A DNA stretch of 64,000 nt from Akebia trifoliata (GCA_017979445.1 CM030711.1:3100001-3164000); one strand, 5' to 3'; shown: positions 1 to 27,500, numbered from the stretch's first letter. Notes: generated from the letters alone by a model not told the origin. A program made the numbers and translations.

Positions 1-2518
1 CATTTTAAATCATGAAACATATGAAGTATCTCAAATATCAACTATTATTTAAGGATTTTTTAAATTACTCTTCTTTTTTTTTCTTTTTTTTTTCTAAAAT
101 ATGTATAACTTTTTCATAGTGCATTTTTTTTTTTTTAATTTTATAAAATATAAAAGGTGTTTTAAGATATTTTTCAAATAATTACTCATTTGCTTCTTTT
201 CACATCCTTTTAACTGGTTGTGATACATTTTTGGTGATAAAACTTAATTCATATATTGAGATACTTGATTTATGTTGGTAAATATTGGTTCATGGTTGTA
301 TGACTTTATTTTTAATAATGGTATTTTTTTTTTTTTTGTGGTGGAAATGAAATTGATTTTTTTTAACTACTAGTATTAGAATTTTATTAAATAGGTTACA
401 TGAGTCAGGTCAAGTTACTTATTTAATAAATGTGTCAGGTTTGGATTTAAATTTTTAACACAATTATTAAATGAGTTAGATTTAGGTCTAATAAATTTTT
501 ATAATACCCTTTCCACGACAAGACCCATTACAAATGTCCACAAGTTTAATGTAGGAGCAAAAATGATTACGAATTTAAGTGCTATAATGGGGAGAGTTGG
601 AGCCAAGAAGCTGAAAGAACAGCTCACGATTCACTGGCCAGCCCGATTTTTGTGCTAATCTAGTCAAAACTGGTTGGACCAGCCCGACTTTTGTAAGCTA
701 ATCTAGTCAAAATTGGTTGGACCATTGGTTCTGTCTGATTTTCAAAAGACTGCGTTGGAATTGCACCTGAAGGATTTGAGCAAGATATGATGCTCCAAGA
801 GGCCTTGCCCGTACATAATAAAATAATAATAATAATAATTAAAAATTACCTGTTCGACATGAAAAATAACTGAAAACGTAGCCTTAGCACTATTTTTTGG
901 TAATGTCCTCTCACCATTCACTCATCTCTTTGAGGCCCTCAAAAGAATTTTAATATTCATTTGGAATGATTTGTAATGAGGGCAGAACCCCCACTTTTAT
1001 ATCTCTCACCATAGTTGTTATTGATGATCCTGAGAAATCTTTAGCCAAGTTTGTTGAAGAATTCAAGTTATTTGATCCAAATTTTGGCTTCTTAAAAGCT
1101 CTGATTTTAGGTACATTTGACTTGTCCCAAGGTAGGTGAGTTTATGGGAGGATTAATTGAGAAGTTATGTACCTGTCAATAAAAGGGACATTAGAAAAAT
1201 GAGCAGGTTTCACACTTACAAAAGCTTTCATAAATGTCATAATCACTTGCTTTCTGGTTTTAATCGTCTTGATCACAAACAACATGAGATAATTTGGGCA
1301 AATCATCCCAATTTTGGATATCTTAAACCATTGATTCCTAACTGTTCAATTCTTTTGAGTAATCATGGACTTTGCGAGCAAGATCATAGGTGTTAAAAGG
1401 TGCAATACATGGAACAAGTGTTACCAATCCATACCTTTGGTTTCCTTGAAATCACAGGCATCTGCTCACACGACACTTGAGAAATTGATTTTAACATCCC
1501 CACTTGCAATCTCGTTTATATGAGACATCATTATAAAACTAAGAAGAAATGAGAGCTCAAACATTCAACAATACCCATTTTGTTTGTTTGCCAACCCAAT
1601 ATACTAAATCAATAACTTTTTTTCTTTGTTGATAAAAAAACACATGCTGAAGAACTAACGATCAGAAATATACTTATTTTATATTTACAAATAAATATTT
1701 CATATCAAGGAAGTTGGGAAAACCTATACCCAACTTTTGCAGCTCTGCCAACACCATGCAACTTTATCTAACACAAAAACAGGAGAATTACAAGATGATG
1801 AGATACTACAAACATGTACATGTGCGTGTATGAATGTCAGACATGGTGATGAAATTAGATGAGCAGCGCAAGAGATGCAGACTTACCACTTCTCAAGGTC
1901 AGATTAGAGTAGCAAAACATGAAAGTTAAGAAGCAATCTAGTGACACAATAATAGATGCCAGTGGATCCTCACCAATGTTGTCACATAGCATATGCAACC
2001 ATGTGTGACACATGCTGTTCGCATATGCGATTTCACACATCCCACATGAGGTGGCATATGCTGCAAAAAAAAAATGACCATTGGGACAGTATGCCATCAG
2101 ATATGCTGCACACGAAAAAAATTATGACCATTGGACAGTATGCGATCACATACGTGATCACAAACAAACATATGCCATCGCATATTTGTTGGTGTGATTG
2201 GCCAAGCAATCTCATATTTGAATTACTCTGGAGAAGACCTATTGCTTAAGGCTGGGCTAGAACTGAGAATCAAACCCACTCGGTGATTTTTGGGGTTAGA
2301 ACATATTCAGGACTTGTTGGAGTAACCTTCTCAATAAGAAATAAATGTTCCCTTTGATGAATGCATGTGTGGGTGTACTATGCTAGAGTGGGGCACATGT
2401 GCAACTGTATTTGCATTAGTGCATTTCCAAAGTTTCCAAAGTTCCAAACAAACCTCGAAGTGACAATCAAGCTTTGAACTTCACATTCAGTGATCTAGGA
2501 AAAAAATGCAGATTTAGC
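1..2518. other. Gene-free flank downstream of TAF12
   Basis: No gene is recognisable on either strand. The stretch is AT-rich and includes a two-copy repeat of about 60 bp near 635-735 (each copy runs from 'ccagcccga' through 'ctagtcaaaa' to 'ttggttggacca') and a zone near 1985-2200 dense in short palindromes of the type GCATATG/CATATG. A short stretch near 1018-1130 reads like degraded coding sequence but matches no family I know. The left part should contain the TAF12 3' UTR just below 2519; I could not fix a polyadenylation site. Confidence 0.6.
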
Positions 2519-5500
2519 TCACGACATTTCACGTGTCTTGGGAGAGCCAGTTGCAGGTGCTTTTGCTGCATGACCTTTTGCATTTCCAGCAGCTTGTCCA
2601 GCAGAGCTCTTTGTATTTACTGCTTCAGTTCCTATTGCTGACTTCTTGATCTGCCAAGTTAAATGAAGAATAATGCATCAAAAATTAAAGAAATCACCAT
2701 CAATATATGGGAATTTTTATAAAAAACCGCCCTAGCATTCCTACCATTTGTAAAAGCATCCTTCCCTTAAAGATTTTGTTTTACCACTCATTTACTTCAA
2801 AACTTACATATAAAGAAACTCATTCCAACCAAAATACATGAAAGGGCTGTTATACTTCCAATAAATGGACCAATATAACCAAAGGTATTAGACAGATACA
2901 CTATTTTGCTGTTATTGTAAAAAATTTATGGAGGGCACAATCGATGGTCCTTGTACCACACTACTTACTATTAAAAGCCTTTACCATATGTGATGGGGCC
3001 ATATTCCTACCATTTTTCCAACTTAATTAAAAGATACCTTAGACCCTACTCTGCCCCAGCAAATGATCTTCACTAACCAATTGATAGGGTTGTCTCTGTG
3101 TTGCATTCACAGAAATAGAAGGGAAGCATTCCAGACAAAAAAGGATCTTTGGATAGTTTAAATTTGATGAAGCAGATTTTTTGGTCATAGAGAACTCCTA
3201 AATGGGAGAGTTCTCTAATATTTTACCAATGAAAACATCAAGAGAATAAGAATGCAAATGAAGATGACAGAAGAATAGAGCCCAATATCCTACCGTCTTC
3301 CAATGCCACTCTTAGACATTTGGCATGAAAGAAACAAGCATTACTTTATTCCATTATATAAGTTTCAAGCCATAAAATAACTCACATTTTAATTTTCAAA
3401 AGCTTAACAACAACATTGAAGTGAAACTAAAATATAACTAAGTCAATTAAATTACCAATATTTTGTAATGGGACTTTTTTAACAAAGTCCCATAAATTTG
3501 CAAAAAATCTACTAAGTTCAACATATACCCCGTGATTTTGTACAACTATGTGTTTTGAATTTTAAAAAAGTAAAGAGGAAGGCCAAAAATTATGTGAGGG
3601 AGTAGTAGCTTTTACTGATGATATTGCTCAAGATAGATTTAAAGGCCAAGGTGAATGGAATCCATGTTTGTGGAACCCCGAGACTCGGGATGAGGATTAA
3701 ATGATAATGATTATCATCTGTTATAAATTTATTTAAATAAAAAAATGAAAGCAAACAATGAAGACATTAACCATTTCGATTTTTTTTCCTTTTCTTTCGA
3801 TATAACTAGCCACATGGAACTAATTTAGCTTAGGATAGAATCAAAGCATACCGCCGCAAGCCGCTCCTTGTGAATATCATTTGTAAACTGCAGAATCCGT
3901 CATCCAAAGCACAATCAAAAAGAAACAATTAGATAGAGAGCTTTAAATCCACATTAAAAAAAATGTGAAGCATCATTCATAAGAAACTGCATCCTAACAA
4001 TCAGTAGTTAATGTTTCTACTCCATGCTTCACTCCCATTGTGGTACCCTTACCGGCTTCTTGTAGATCTTGATCTCATCTCCACCAAAACCGGGTAGTGT
4101 CATATTCCAATTTCTCTCTGCATTAAAATAAAATATCACAGCAACATAAACAATTAAAGTTTTCAGCCAAATCCCAAACAGATGAAGGAACACTCTCGGA
4201 TAGAAGACCTAAATGTGGAAGTATGTCCTTTGCTTCCAACATAGTTGATTTTCGATGCTTGGTCAATGAGCAAGCCATCATCGTTATCTGTTCAAGGAGA
4301 AATGAGAAAAGATCACAAACAAAAATTTAAAGAAATACCCAACCGCAGCACTACTCATAAAGGAAATGGGATGTCCACCATTGCTATCACATACATAAAC
4401 CGAATGGTAGATAGCTAGATACTGAAGTAGTAAAATGGATATAGGTTGAAAACCAAACATGCACAGAACAAAATTTAAAAACTCGACTCAGACTTGATGG
4501 TTGCACGTGTCCATGTCAGCATCCAATTCAGCTTGAAACTCAATCGAGAAAACAATCAAGTTTTGGGAATTTATAAGACAAATGTTGTTGTCTGGTCTTC
4601 GAGTAATTAATAAGGCCTGTTTGGGAACAGTGTGCATTTGAGAAACAACTTCTCTGGGCATCATCATCCAAAAATATAATAACTTTTAAGTTCCATCAAA
4701 TTCCTCCAAATGCCAGAGGCAGGAAGCCTATATGTGCCACTTCTTCCTTTTGGCTATTTTCAGCTTCCCACAGAAATGGAAACCGCTTCTCAAGATTTAC
4801 GAAACGATATTTTGAACCAAAAAAGCACTTTTGAGCGCAATCCAAACACATTACCAAACAGGTTCTGAGTATCTTAACAAGTACTCAATCTGTACATTCA
4901 AGAGGTTGGCTTCTCAACCCCAATGTTGATCAAATAGAATCCAACCACAATTTTTTGTTTACTCAATTAGGTCTTTATACTGAATACATAAATCAACATA
5001 TATGAACAAAGCACATACAAATTTGTATACTCATGTAACATTATTCTTAAGGAATATACTCTAATTGTCAACCAAATACAAAACCAGCACGCAACGCACA
5101 TCATGGATTTAATACAACATTAGCTTAGTTCCAAAGCAATGCTCAGAATTTCAAAGTCGCTGTGGAAATCAATTTTTGAATTTTTAATTTTGACTTGGGC
5201 AAATCAATGGAAAAGAGCACAAAACAAACACTAGCAGCCCGGACCCAGGCGGGGGAGGGGGCTGCGGATCCCAACCTGAGTTGGCTTGGGTTAAAAACCC
5301 AAGGCAACATTGCACAGTGATACATGTTGCAACTTCAAATAATTAGATCACGGCCTCAGTCCTGCCTGACAAAAAGAAAATGAAATGTTTGACTTTACCA
5401 TTGTTTCATAGAATAGAAGTCCGAATTCAGGATTCCATGACGGGCCAACAAAATGAATGTGATTGAGTTCCAGGTTAATCAGTGAGTCTTTCAACACTGT

Positions 5501-8500
5501 TGGAAGCATTAACATTCATCTATGCAAATATATCACAAATAGTGTTGTAGTTCATTAGTAGAACAATGTCCTACTGTGTTAAAGGTTGACCATTAGTTGA
5601 GCCAATTCCCTCCCCCCCCCCCCCCCCCCCGACATGGACACAGAAAATAGTGCTACATTGCATACCCAATCAATGCTCCACCTAGTGTCTGAATTGAGTG
5701 AATTGAGCATTACTCTATTAGTCTTATAAACAAGTATAAACCAAAATCCAAAAGAAATAGAATTTTATGATTAAAAAACCCTTAAGCACCCATTAAGTGT
5801 ATCATGAAGCATGACGACGAAACAGACTTTTGTGATAAATTTACCCTAGAATACCCATTAAGGGTATCCATGAAATGTGAGGGAAAAAGAAAAAAAATGA
5901 AGGTTAGACAACTCACAGATTCAACAAAATCCTCAGCAATCTCCACAAGCATGTCTTCAACATCAGGATCCAACTTCTCGGATGGATCAATCTGTCCAAA
6001 AATAGATGTAAAGGACCTATATGGAGATCCATGACTTTAAATAGGAAAACAAACTTGAACAAGATAAAAATGATAATAAGCAATCACAACAAAGGCAAGA
6101 TTCTGAAATTATCACAACGAGTCAACAATGTTTCAATATTATCAAGGGGAAAAAAGGAGCAAGAAAATCTTCAATACCATGAGAGAAATTACTATTTTGC
6201 AACAAATTGAATATTTTCTACTTCCACAGAAAAAAAGTGGCACAGTGTCAAAATTTTCTTTTAAAGTTTATAAACTTAATAAATAGAAATTATAACATGC
6301 ACGCACATTCCAGCTAGACTTCAAACAAATAGTGGGGATAAGAACTTGCAAGCAAGGTTTAAAATCTCATCTCAAGACAATGACTTGGTTAGGATAAAAA
6401 CTAGTACTGTCTCGACCAATGCATTATGTAACATTCCAAGACCATCCGAAACATTCAATATTTTGAGGTCAATGTTTTGTTCCAATCTCAGGATGTCTCT
6501 GTCCAGAGATTCCGAAATGGCACAAAACTCTAAACCATGCTTGCAAGCAAAAGATACATAGTAATTAAATAGAATCTTTTTTTCTAGAAAAACTAGTAAT
6601 AACTGTTCAAGTTACCCAAAAACAATCAATATGACCAAAAAAATCAAATGATGAACTATTGAAAGTTTGGGTATGGCATGTTGATAGAACCCCTAATAGG
6701 ATGATCTCTATCTCCAAAAGTACTACCATACAGGTAATATGGATTCAAAAAGACCTCTAGAAAACAATAAGAGAGGAAGCACTGCTCACTTGGGCAACTA
6801 AATCATGGATGCTTCTCTTGCTGAGGATCTGAGTACTGGATTCGACAGCATCCGCTCTAGCCATTGTGTTGGAGGAGCCCGATTGGACCAAACTAGGCTG
6901 TGTTGTCACAAGTGTGGGAGATTTTTGGTTCCCAGGCGCCGAACTCCGCAAAGACAATTGTTGATTTTGCACTGATTGTGGGACCCTTGGTGGTGGATAT
7001 TGTTGTCCATAATGTTCTTGTGACTGGTGTGCCTGTGATTGCTGCTGCTGCTGCTGTTGTTGTTGTTGTTGTTGCAGAGAAGATGGCATTTGTTGATGCA
7101 AAGCTGTTGATAAAGGTTGGTGTTGCTGAGGAAGGTGTGATCTTTGCTGCAAGGATTGTGGCCTCATTTGCTGCCTGTATGACGGGGATGCTAAAGAAGG
7201 TGGATGCATTTGTTTCCCTTGAGAGGTGGCTGACATCCATGGTTGTGTATGAGATTGCAAGCCTTGTGAAGTACCAGGTGATGGAGAACTAGGAGGACCC
7301 ATAGAAGGAACTTTAAATAAACCATGATTTGGAAATTTCTGCAGAAAGAACGAAGAAAGATAGATAGTTTTTAGAATTTTAACTTCACTTGAAAATTTAG
7401 TGTTGCAAAAGCACTATGTGAAAAAGTTCAATGCTTGCAATAAAATACACATAAAATGTCAGAAATTTATATAGAAATTGTAAGTGCTATGCATATGCTA
7501 CTAATGTTAAGACTCCTCAAAACCGTGGGCTTTTGCCCTTAAATATTTTGTTAGTTGTCAAGAGAATTTTAAAAGATAAATAATGTTTACTTTTTATATC
7601 ATTATAGATAGACTATTTCGAATGCATTAATGAATAAACCCAATGTTATTTCCTTAATTTAAAAATTCTTAATTTATGTGGATTTGGATTAACAATACTC
7701 ACCCTTCTCTCATTATAATAGTATAGACATGATGAATAATTCATTAATTTAAAGGCCTCAAAAACTAACCCACTCATCATCAACTGCATCAATCAACATA
7801 TAACAATTGTTTTGACCATGAACGCCCTCCCAACTACTATGACCTCTAAAAGGAGGTACAAGTACGAAAGCTAAATCAGACCTCCAATACAACCTCTCAA
7901 CACCTACTGAGATCACTCTTCAGCATTTAAAGTTCCTTCACAAACCTTGAGTCAATGCCACTAAAGATTTTTCTTTTAATCATTGTATGTTCAAATATAA
8001 TCAAACTTAAAAGCAATTAAAAGAAAAATAGCCATGAAGAACAATAAAGCCATAAAGAGAAAATAAATCCTTGGCCACAAAGCTTAAAACTGACTTGGGT
8101 ACCAAGAGACTGATTACTAGACGGCGATTGTGATCTTAGTGTTGGCTGAACAGTTCTCGGTTGATGGTGTGAAGGAACCCCACTGGGTCGCATCTGAGAA
8201 CCCGAATTAAGCGAACCCATCATCCCTATATTCTGAATTCCTTGAATTGGTTGTTTAACCTGAAAATTACCACAAAAAACCAACTTGTTTCAAGAACCCA
8301 ACTTCACTTACATCATTACTATCAAGCCTAATCCAACAAATTTGAAATTACCCAGATTAAATCACTGAAACGAGGGCTAATAGAATGCCCTAGACATATA
8401 AATCACACCTGACTAGTGTTAGAATTAGTGACCGAATCAGGCATATTGATAGAATTCCGAGCTAACCCACTGTATTGCTGGTTAAAAGACGAGGGCCCAA

Positions 8501-8948
8501 ACGAGGAAAATGGGGTGGGTGGAGGCCTTGCTTGGTGAGCCGGAACCCCAATTGCGAGTCCACCTCTTTGTATGGGAGATGGAGAGATAGAAGGCGAAGC
8601 GGGTGAAGATAAAGAAGACGACAATGAAGTCAAAGAAGACTGAGAAGGGAGCGAGAATTGTGAATAAGGTGCTTGTGGCCGAGCACGAGTGAGTTGAGGA
8701 CGAGTCTGAGAGTGTTGGAGAGTGGGTTGTTGTTGAGATTGTTGTTGTTGTTGTTGTTGTTGCAGCTGGAGTGAGGTTGAGGATTGAGGGTTAGGGTTTT
8801 GGGTAGGGTTAGGGTTAGGGTTTGGAGAAGGAGAAGGAGAAGGTGAGATTTCAGGAGTAGAAGGGATTGAAGATGATGGAGTAACAGTTGATTGTGGTGT
8901 TGGTTCAGTTGGTTGTGGAGTTGCTGATGTTGTTTCCATTGGATCCAT
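2519..8948 (-). CDS. TAF12: TAF12, TFIID/SAGA histone-fold subunit
   Basis: TAF12 pairs through its histone fold with TAF4 in TFIID and with an ADA1-type partner in SAGA, so it acts in RNA polymerase II initiation in the nucleus. Coding exons on the minus strand are 8948-8409, 8259-8095, 7338-6790, 5991-5917, 4287-4209, 4117-4053, 3887-3852 and 2650-2519; all have GT-AG borders and keep frame, giving 546 aa. Residues 1-405 are low complexity, rich in Pro, Ser and Gln, with glutamine runs in exons 1 and 3. The histone fold starts at [10 protein letters not shown] (about 409-418) and continues through [38 protein letters not shown] and [10 protein letters not shown] to about 475. A short basic tail follows. 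Length fits the plant family. Arabidopsis relatives are linked to ethylene and cytokinin responses (EER4/CKH1); whether this copy matches TAF12 or TAF12B is open. Confidence 0.93.
5612..5630. repeat. C19 homopolymer in TAF12 intron 4
   Basis: Nineteen C on the plus strand, transcribed as G in the TAF12 pre-mRNA. Exact length is uncertain. Confidence 0.9.
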
Positions 8949-9616
8949 GGAGCTCTGTAGTCTAGACTGTGGTCTGTAGTGGTGACACTTCTTCGCTTCG
9001 GGTTTATATAGTGGTATTTGAAACTCGGACGAGTCCGATTCGATTCGGTAGATTATGAACGAGCTCGGATATTATTGAGTGAGTTTTCTACTTTTCTTCT
9101 CCGAGTTTAGGGTCTCCGCTGGTGCGAGTGGGACCCAGCGTTTGATAATTGGTTGAGATATCTTTCTTCTCGGTTTCAGACTTCGTCGTCTCTTCCTTCC
9201 TATCTAACTTCTTTGATTCTCCAATTATTTATTTATTTTCTCTCAAAATTCTTGCTTTCGATCTCTATTAGGGTCTCCTCTGATCGAAACATGGAGGGTG
9301 AAAGGGTTTCAGGAACAATTAGGGCTTTATCTGCAACTCCAGTTTCCAATTGATCGAGACTGAATCCGCGAATTCGAGGTCCGTTAATGCAATTTATGTT
9401 CTTACGTAGATAGAAAAAAGCTCTACTTTTTCGGATTCTGATTTGAGTATTTTTCACAGAAAGTGAGAGATTCCTTAGTTTTCTATAAGCTTCGAGCACG
9501 CTGTAACTTATAAATCATCAATCACACAAGATCGAAGACATAAAAATTGACAAATTTTAGGGTTTCTGTAGCTTTGGTTAGGGTTTAATTTCTATACAAT
9601 TGGTTGTTATCGAAAG
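8949..9616. promoter_or_regulatory. Divergent intergenic region TAF12 / VPS4
   Basis: The two genes point away from each other and their start codons are 668 bp apart, so both promoters and both leaders must fit here. On the plus side the VPS4 leader probably includes a 20-codon upstream ORF at 9291-9353 (starts MEGERVSG, ends ATPVSN), which stops 264 bp before the main start. I see no second TATA box for the VPS4 side; the region has pyrimidine-rich patches typical of plant leaders. Confidence 0.55.
9003..9010 (-). promoter_or_regulatory. Candidate TATA box of TAF12
   Basis: Read on the minus strand this is TATATAAA, 55-62 bp upstream of the TAF12 start codon. A start site about 30 bp downstream would leave a leader of only some 25-30 nt. 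The position is plausible but untested. Confidence 0.45.
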
Positions 9617-23208
<13,592 letters not shown>

Positions 23209-24505
23209 TGGAAGGAACCAAAATGGAAACCTATACTTCTATTTTGTAAAGAGGTATTATATGTATCTATCTTTGTTATTATTCCTCTCTGTAGCTTCTT
23301 CAAGTGGAAAGGTGACATAAATTTTCTCTCTACTGATACGAGGGGGAACACAGTTAAAGATTTTACACTTGTTATTAATACTTACTGTTTTTATCACATT
23401 CAAGTTTTATCTCAAAAAATTTGGGATCAGCTGAACGAATCCTGATTGCAGCTATCATACGTTTGTCAAATCCGAGTGATGGGTTTTTTTTTTTTTAGTT
23501 TTTCATCTTTGGATTGAGATTGGATGACTATCATCATTTCCAGTATTATGGAACTCAAGTTGAACATTATTTTACCCAAGTTGATGGGCAAACTGAACCA
23601 AACCCCAACCCCACTTGAAAGGGGGGTTGATGGGGAGAAAAAAATATTTGTGTCAAGGGTATTTAAGATTTTTTAAAGTTCGTTTTATAAAATTAACTAT
23701 TTTTTAAATATATTCAAACTCAAATTGAACAAAATCTTAAATTTTCAGATTTGGCTCATTACGTTTATATTTGAATTTAAATATAATAATAAATGGATTA
23801 AATGATTTTATATCCTAGTTGGGGTCATAGCCATAAAGGTCTGAGTATGAGTTTAAATCGGTAAGGGAAAACTTCGAAAAAAAATGTGGAAAACGAAAAA
23901 TAAATAAAAACAAGAGAAAATATATATATAATGAAAAATCATAAAATCAAGTAATAATCATCAAATCTCACATTGAAAACATAACAAAGTGTTTAATTAT
24001 TTTTCATGTGAAAAAAAATCATGTCAATCATCACAGGTGCAAGACATTTTTTTTTTCTTCAAAGAATCGTCATTTTTTGTTACTATGGTTGAGACAATAA
24101 TAATAATTAAAAAAGGAATAATTGATTTTAAAAGAGAAATTCTGCTACCACACCAACTTTTGCTAAGTGCACAGCATTCAGCATAGGGTTGGCATCATGG
24201 GTTCAAAACTCATCTGAGACGGAGACAAATCACCCGAGTTATCTCGATATCAAGCATGGACAAGACAAACAAACGAATCAATGTATCAGAAGAGATTTAA
24301 AATCCCATATTCATTTTTCTCATTGTTGATCGAGGCATCTCAAAGGTATCAGAAAACTCATTCGAGACAACTCGATCTCGTTGGGACGAGATGTCAAAAC
24401 AAGTTTTGTTACTAGGCATTTGAGGTGCTCTTAGTACAAGTTGGTGTGCCAATGAAAGCTTTCTTTTAAAACCATGGGTGGGACCAATGAAAGTTGTCTA
24501 TAAAA
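23209..24505. other. Intergenic VPS4 to methyltransferase
   Basis: 1.3 kb between two plus-strand genes. It holds the VPS4 3' UTR and, at about 24130-24480, repeat sequence related to the 'catggttttaaaac' and 'cacaccaacttttgct' families described elsewhere. No gene seen. Confidence 0.6.
24499..24505 (+). promoter_or_regulatory. Candidate TATA box of the methyltransferase gene
   Basis: TATAAAA within 'gtctataaaaatgg', 45-51 bp upstream of the chosen start codon at 24550. It would place transcription start very near the ATG. Confidence 0.4.
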
Positions 24506-24549
24506 ATGGTAGAAGTTAGGGCAGGTGAGTTGAGATTTGAGAAGAAGAA

Positions 24550-27500
24550 ATGGGAAAGAGCGGGAAGAAGCAGAGGTATCCTCAAAGGCATCAACAGAGA
24601 GGGTTTTACATTTCAGAAGAAGAACAACAACAAATCAACCTCACTCTTCCCTCTTCTTCTTCTTCTCTTTCTCAAGAACAAGAACATGAAGAACAGAAAT
24701 CAGAATCAGAATCAGAATCAGAAGTAGAAGTAGAAGCAACAAATGATGAAAATCACTCGATCGATTTCCCTTCCAAGTTCCTACTCTACCAAGAATCTGT
24801 TCAAGTAATCAACTAATTTAACTTAATTTATCAAATTTCTTCTTATTATGTTAAAGATTTCGCATTAATTTATCAATTTTGATTTTGGATGAATTTGATT
24901 TTTTTTAGTCGCCAAAAGGAGATATTAGCTATCTGCAGAAGTTCTTCTTGATGTACATTGGTGGAAGACTTCCTCTTCATCTCCAAGAAGATTTCTGCGG
25001 CACCGCTCTTCTCAGGTACGTTGTTGTTTTTCATCTTTTTCACTTGGATTTTATTTTCGGTTCTTTGGTTTCTTGAAGGGTTCATATTCTTATTATGTCA
25101 GCTTGATTAATTAATATAGGGTGGAGATTACAGGTTCTCTGCCTTGTTTTTACAAATTCTTTACTTTTGAATTCTTCGTTAAAGAACAGTTATTCCAAAA
25201 TCATATTTGCCAAATTGGCATACTTGGGCTGCACACTAGACCTTCGGAAACCCACTATCGATTGAAGTTTCATGATTCACTGCAATGTAATAAAAATAAC
25301 TTTGTTTATGATTTATGCCCCTTTTGGAATTAATGGATTTTAGAATTTAAATATTCTTTCTCAAAATCATAGTTGCCAAAGTGGCATAGTCAGGTTACAC
25401 ACTAGACTTTGGGAATCGATTGAAGGTTCACGATTCACTGCATTGTAATAAATAACTTTATTTATGATTTATGCTTCTTTTGGAATTAATGGATTTTACA
25501 ATTTAAATTGGCATGGAATGAATGGATTGTCTATATTCTCTCTACGTTCTTCTGTTTATATTAATTTAAGATTTAATTAGGTGAAAATGAAGGGGAAAAA
25601 ACTTTGAAGTACCCATCCTGCTTCAAAATTTCAGTAGAACCCTCTCCTTTGGATTGCTCGTGGTATCTCCAAGGAGGTATCCCAAATATCTCCAAAATTT
25701 TCATAGTCTGACTCAAAATGAAGGTACCCATATGCAAATGCAGTCTGGCAATCTGCCATTTAATGGCTTCCCCTTTATCCTATAAATCAACCCAATGGAA
25801 TAATTGTACTGATCTATACTTGTATGCTACTCGGTATACCGTTCTTGTGGTCGTTGCAAGTTGATTTGAGAGATTTAATGTAACCCTTTCCCTTAATGTT
25901 TCCAGTACAGAATGGATCCGTGGTGACTCCAGAAGAACGGCAGTAGGAGTGGATTTGGACCTTGAGGCACTTACATGGTGCTTGGAGAATAACGTTAATA
26001 AGATTGGGGCTGATGGGTATTCTAGAATATCCCTTTTTCATGGGAATGTCTTGCAACCTATGGAGGCAAGACAAGTCAAGGGAAAAATCCTAGATCAAAT
26101 GAAAAATGTGACGCTGAATGACTGTGAAGAGTGTTCGCCAGAATCTGCTGCAGAAGTGGGTCTTGTGGGTTCCATTGATGATGAGCCAATGAAGAAGAAC
26201 TGTCCGTTGCCCGCAAGAGACATTGTGTGTGCATTTAATTACAGCTGTTGTTGCCTCCAGAGGCGAGCAGATCTGGTATTGTATTTCAAGCATGTTCTTT
26301 GTACCTTATCTAGAACAGGTGGAATATTCGTTATGGATGTATATGGAGGGATGTCATCGGAGCACAAACTGCGGCTTCAGAGGAGATTTGCAAATTTCAC
26401 GGTAAGATCCTATTTAACCATATTAATGAGAGAGATTTTTGCATCAGATCGAAGCAGATTGACCTCAATGTAAATGTTGCCATCCATCATACATTTAAAG
26501 TGGTCACAGAGGTTTACCTACATTTATTGCTTTCACATAGAGAATAAGTGAGAGGAGTGTAGTGCTTTGGATTCTTTCACTCCCTTTTTGAGCTAAATTA
26601 GCATCTTTAAAAGAAAGTTCTCTTTTGGGCTTTAGATCCATAGCTCAGTTGGTTTGACACTTTGCAAAGCAACTTTGAGTTTGTGGGGTTCTAGTCCAGC
26701 TTACCCATAAAAAATAAAAAATAAAGGAAAGCTCTCTTTCCTCGGATTTGTAGAAGTTCATAACTTCTACTCCATAAGTTGTCAGTTGTAGTAAAAATGA
26801 ATCCATTAGACCATTCTTGTTGAGATCTTTTCAAGTATTTGTATTGTCAACTACTCAATCTAAATCTTAAATTTTTTTTTTTAAATTCAAAATTCGCATA
26901 ATAACCTTAATAACTTGTTCCATTATGACTACCACTATGGTAGAAAAAGTAATTTTAAGTTACCCATTTTACATTTCTTGAGAAGGACAATTCTATTGCT
27001 TGAACACCAATTCATAAAAGCAAATTAAAGAGATGCCACTTGAGCATCACATGCCCCTCCACTAGTAATTTATTTAACAAAAAATGTCTAAATGGATTTC
27101 TTGTACCTTTAAGCCTGTAATTGCTTGAACCAAGTTGGCTGAAGCACCAACATGATCCTTTTTGTACTTGGCACTTATCCTTCAAATAATCCAAGGTCTT
27201 GAATTCGTTCTGGAGAGCTGCGCCCTTTAGGTCCACCCATCTTGAGAAATAAGCACCATATTATAATATTTATATTAAGAACTGAATTTGTTTCCTTTGT
27301 TTCATTTACATGAGACCATAAATTTGAAGCTGTGATTTCTGTATTTGTATTTCCATTGGAAGCCCATGTAACCATTTTGATCTACAACTACAGTATATTT
27401 GGGAGCAAGCTGAGTTTGATATTATAAACCGCACAACAAGAATTAGTCTCCATTTTAATCTCCAGAAGCAGCAACGGAAGCTTCGCCATGCATTTTCGTA

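Noticed and set aside
1157..1396. Plus-strand frame of 79 codons
   Set aside because: It starts with a non-ATG codon and matches no known family; nearby pieces look like decayed sequence at best.
6893..7292. Long open frames on both strands over TAF12 exon 3
   Set aside because: They are other-frame readings of the low-complexity Gln-rich exon, with repetitive Val/Ala or Thr content and no family features.
26635..26707. Functional tRNA gene
   Set aside because: Boxes A and B fit, but the acceptor stem does not pair, and an A-rich tail and flanking duplication show retroposition.
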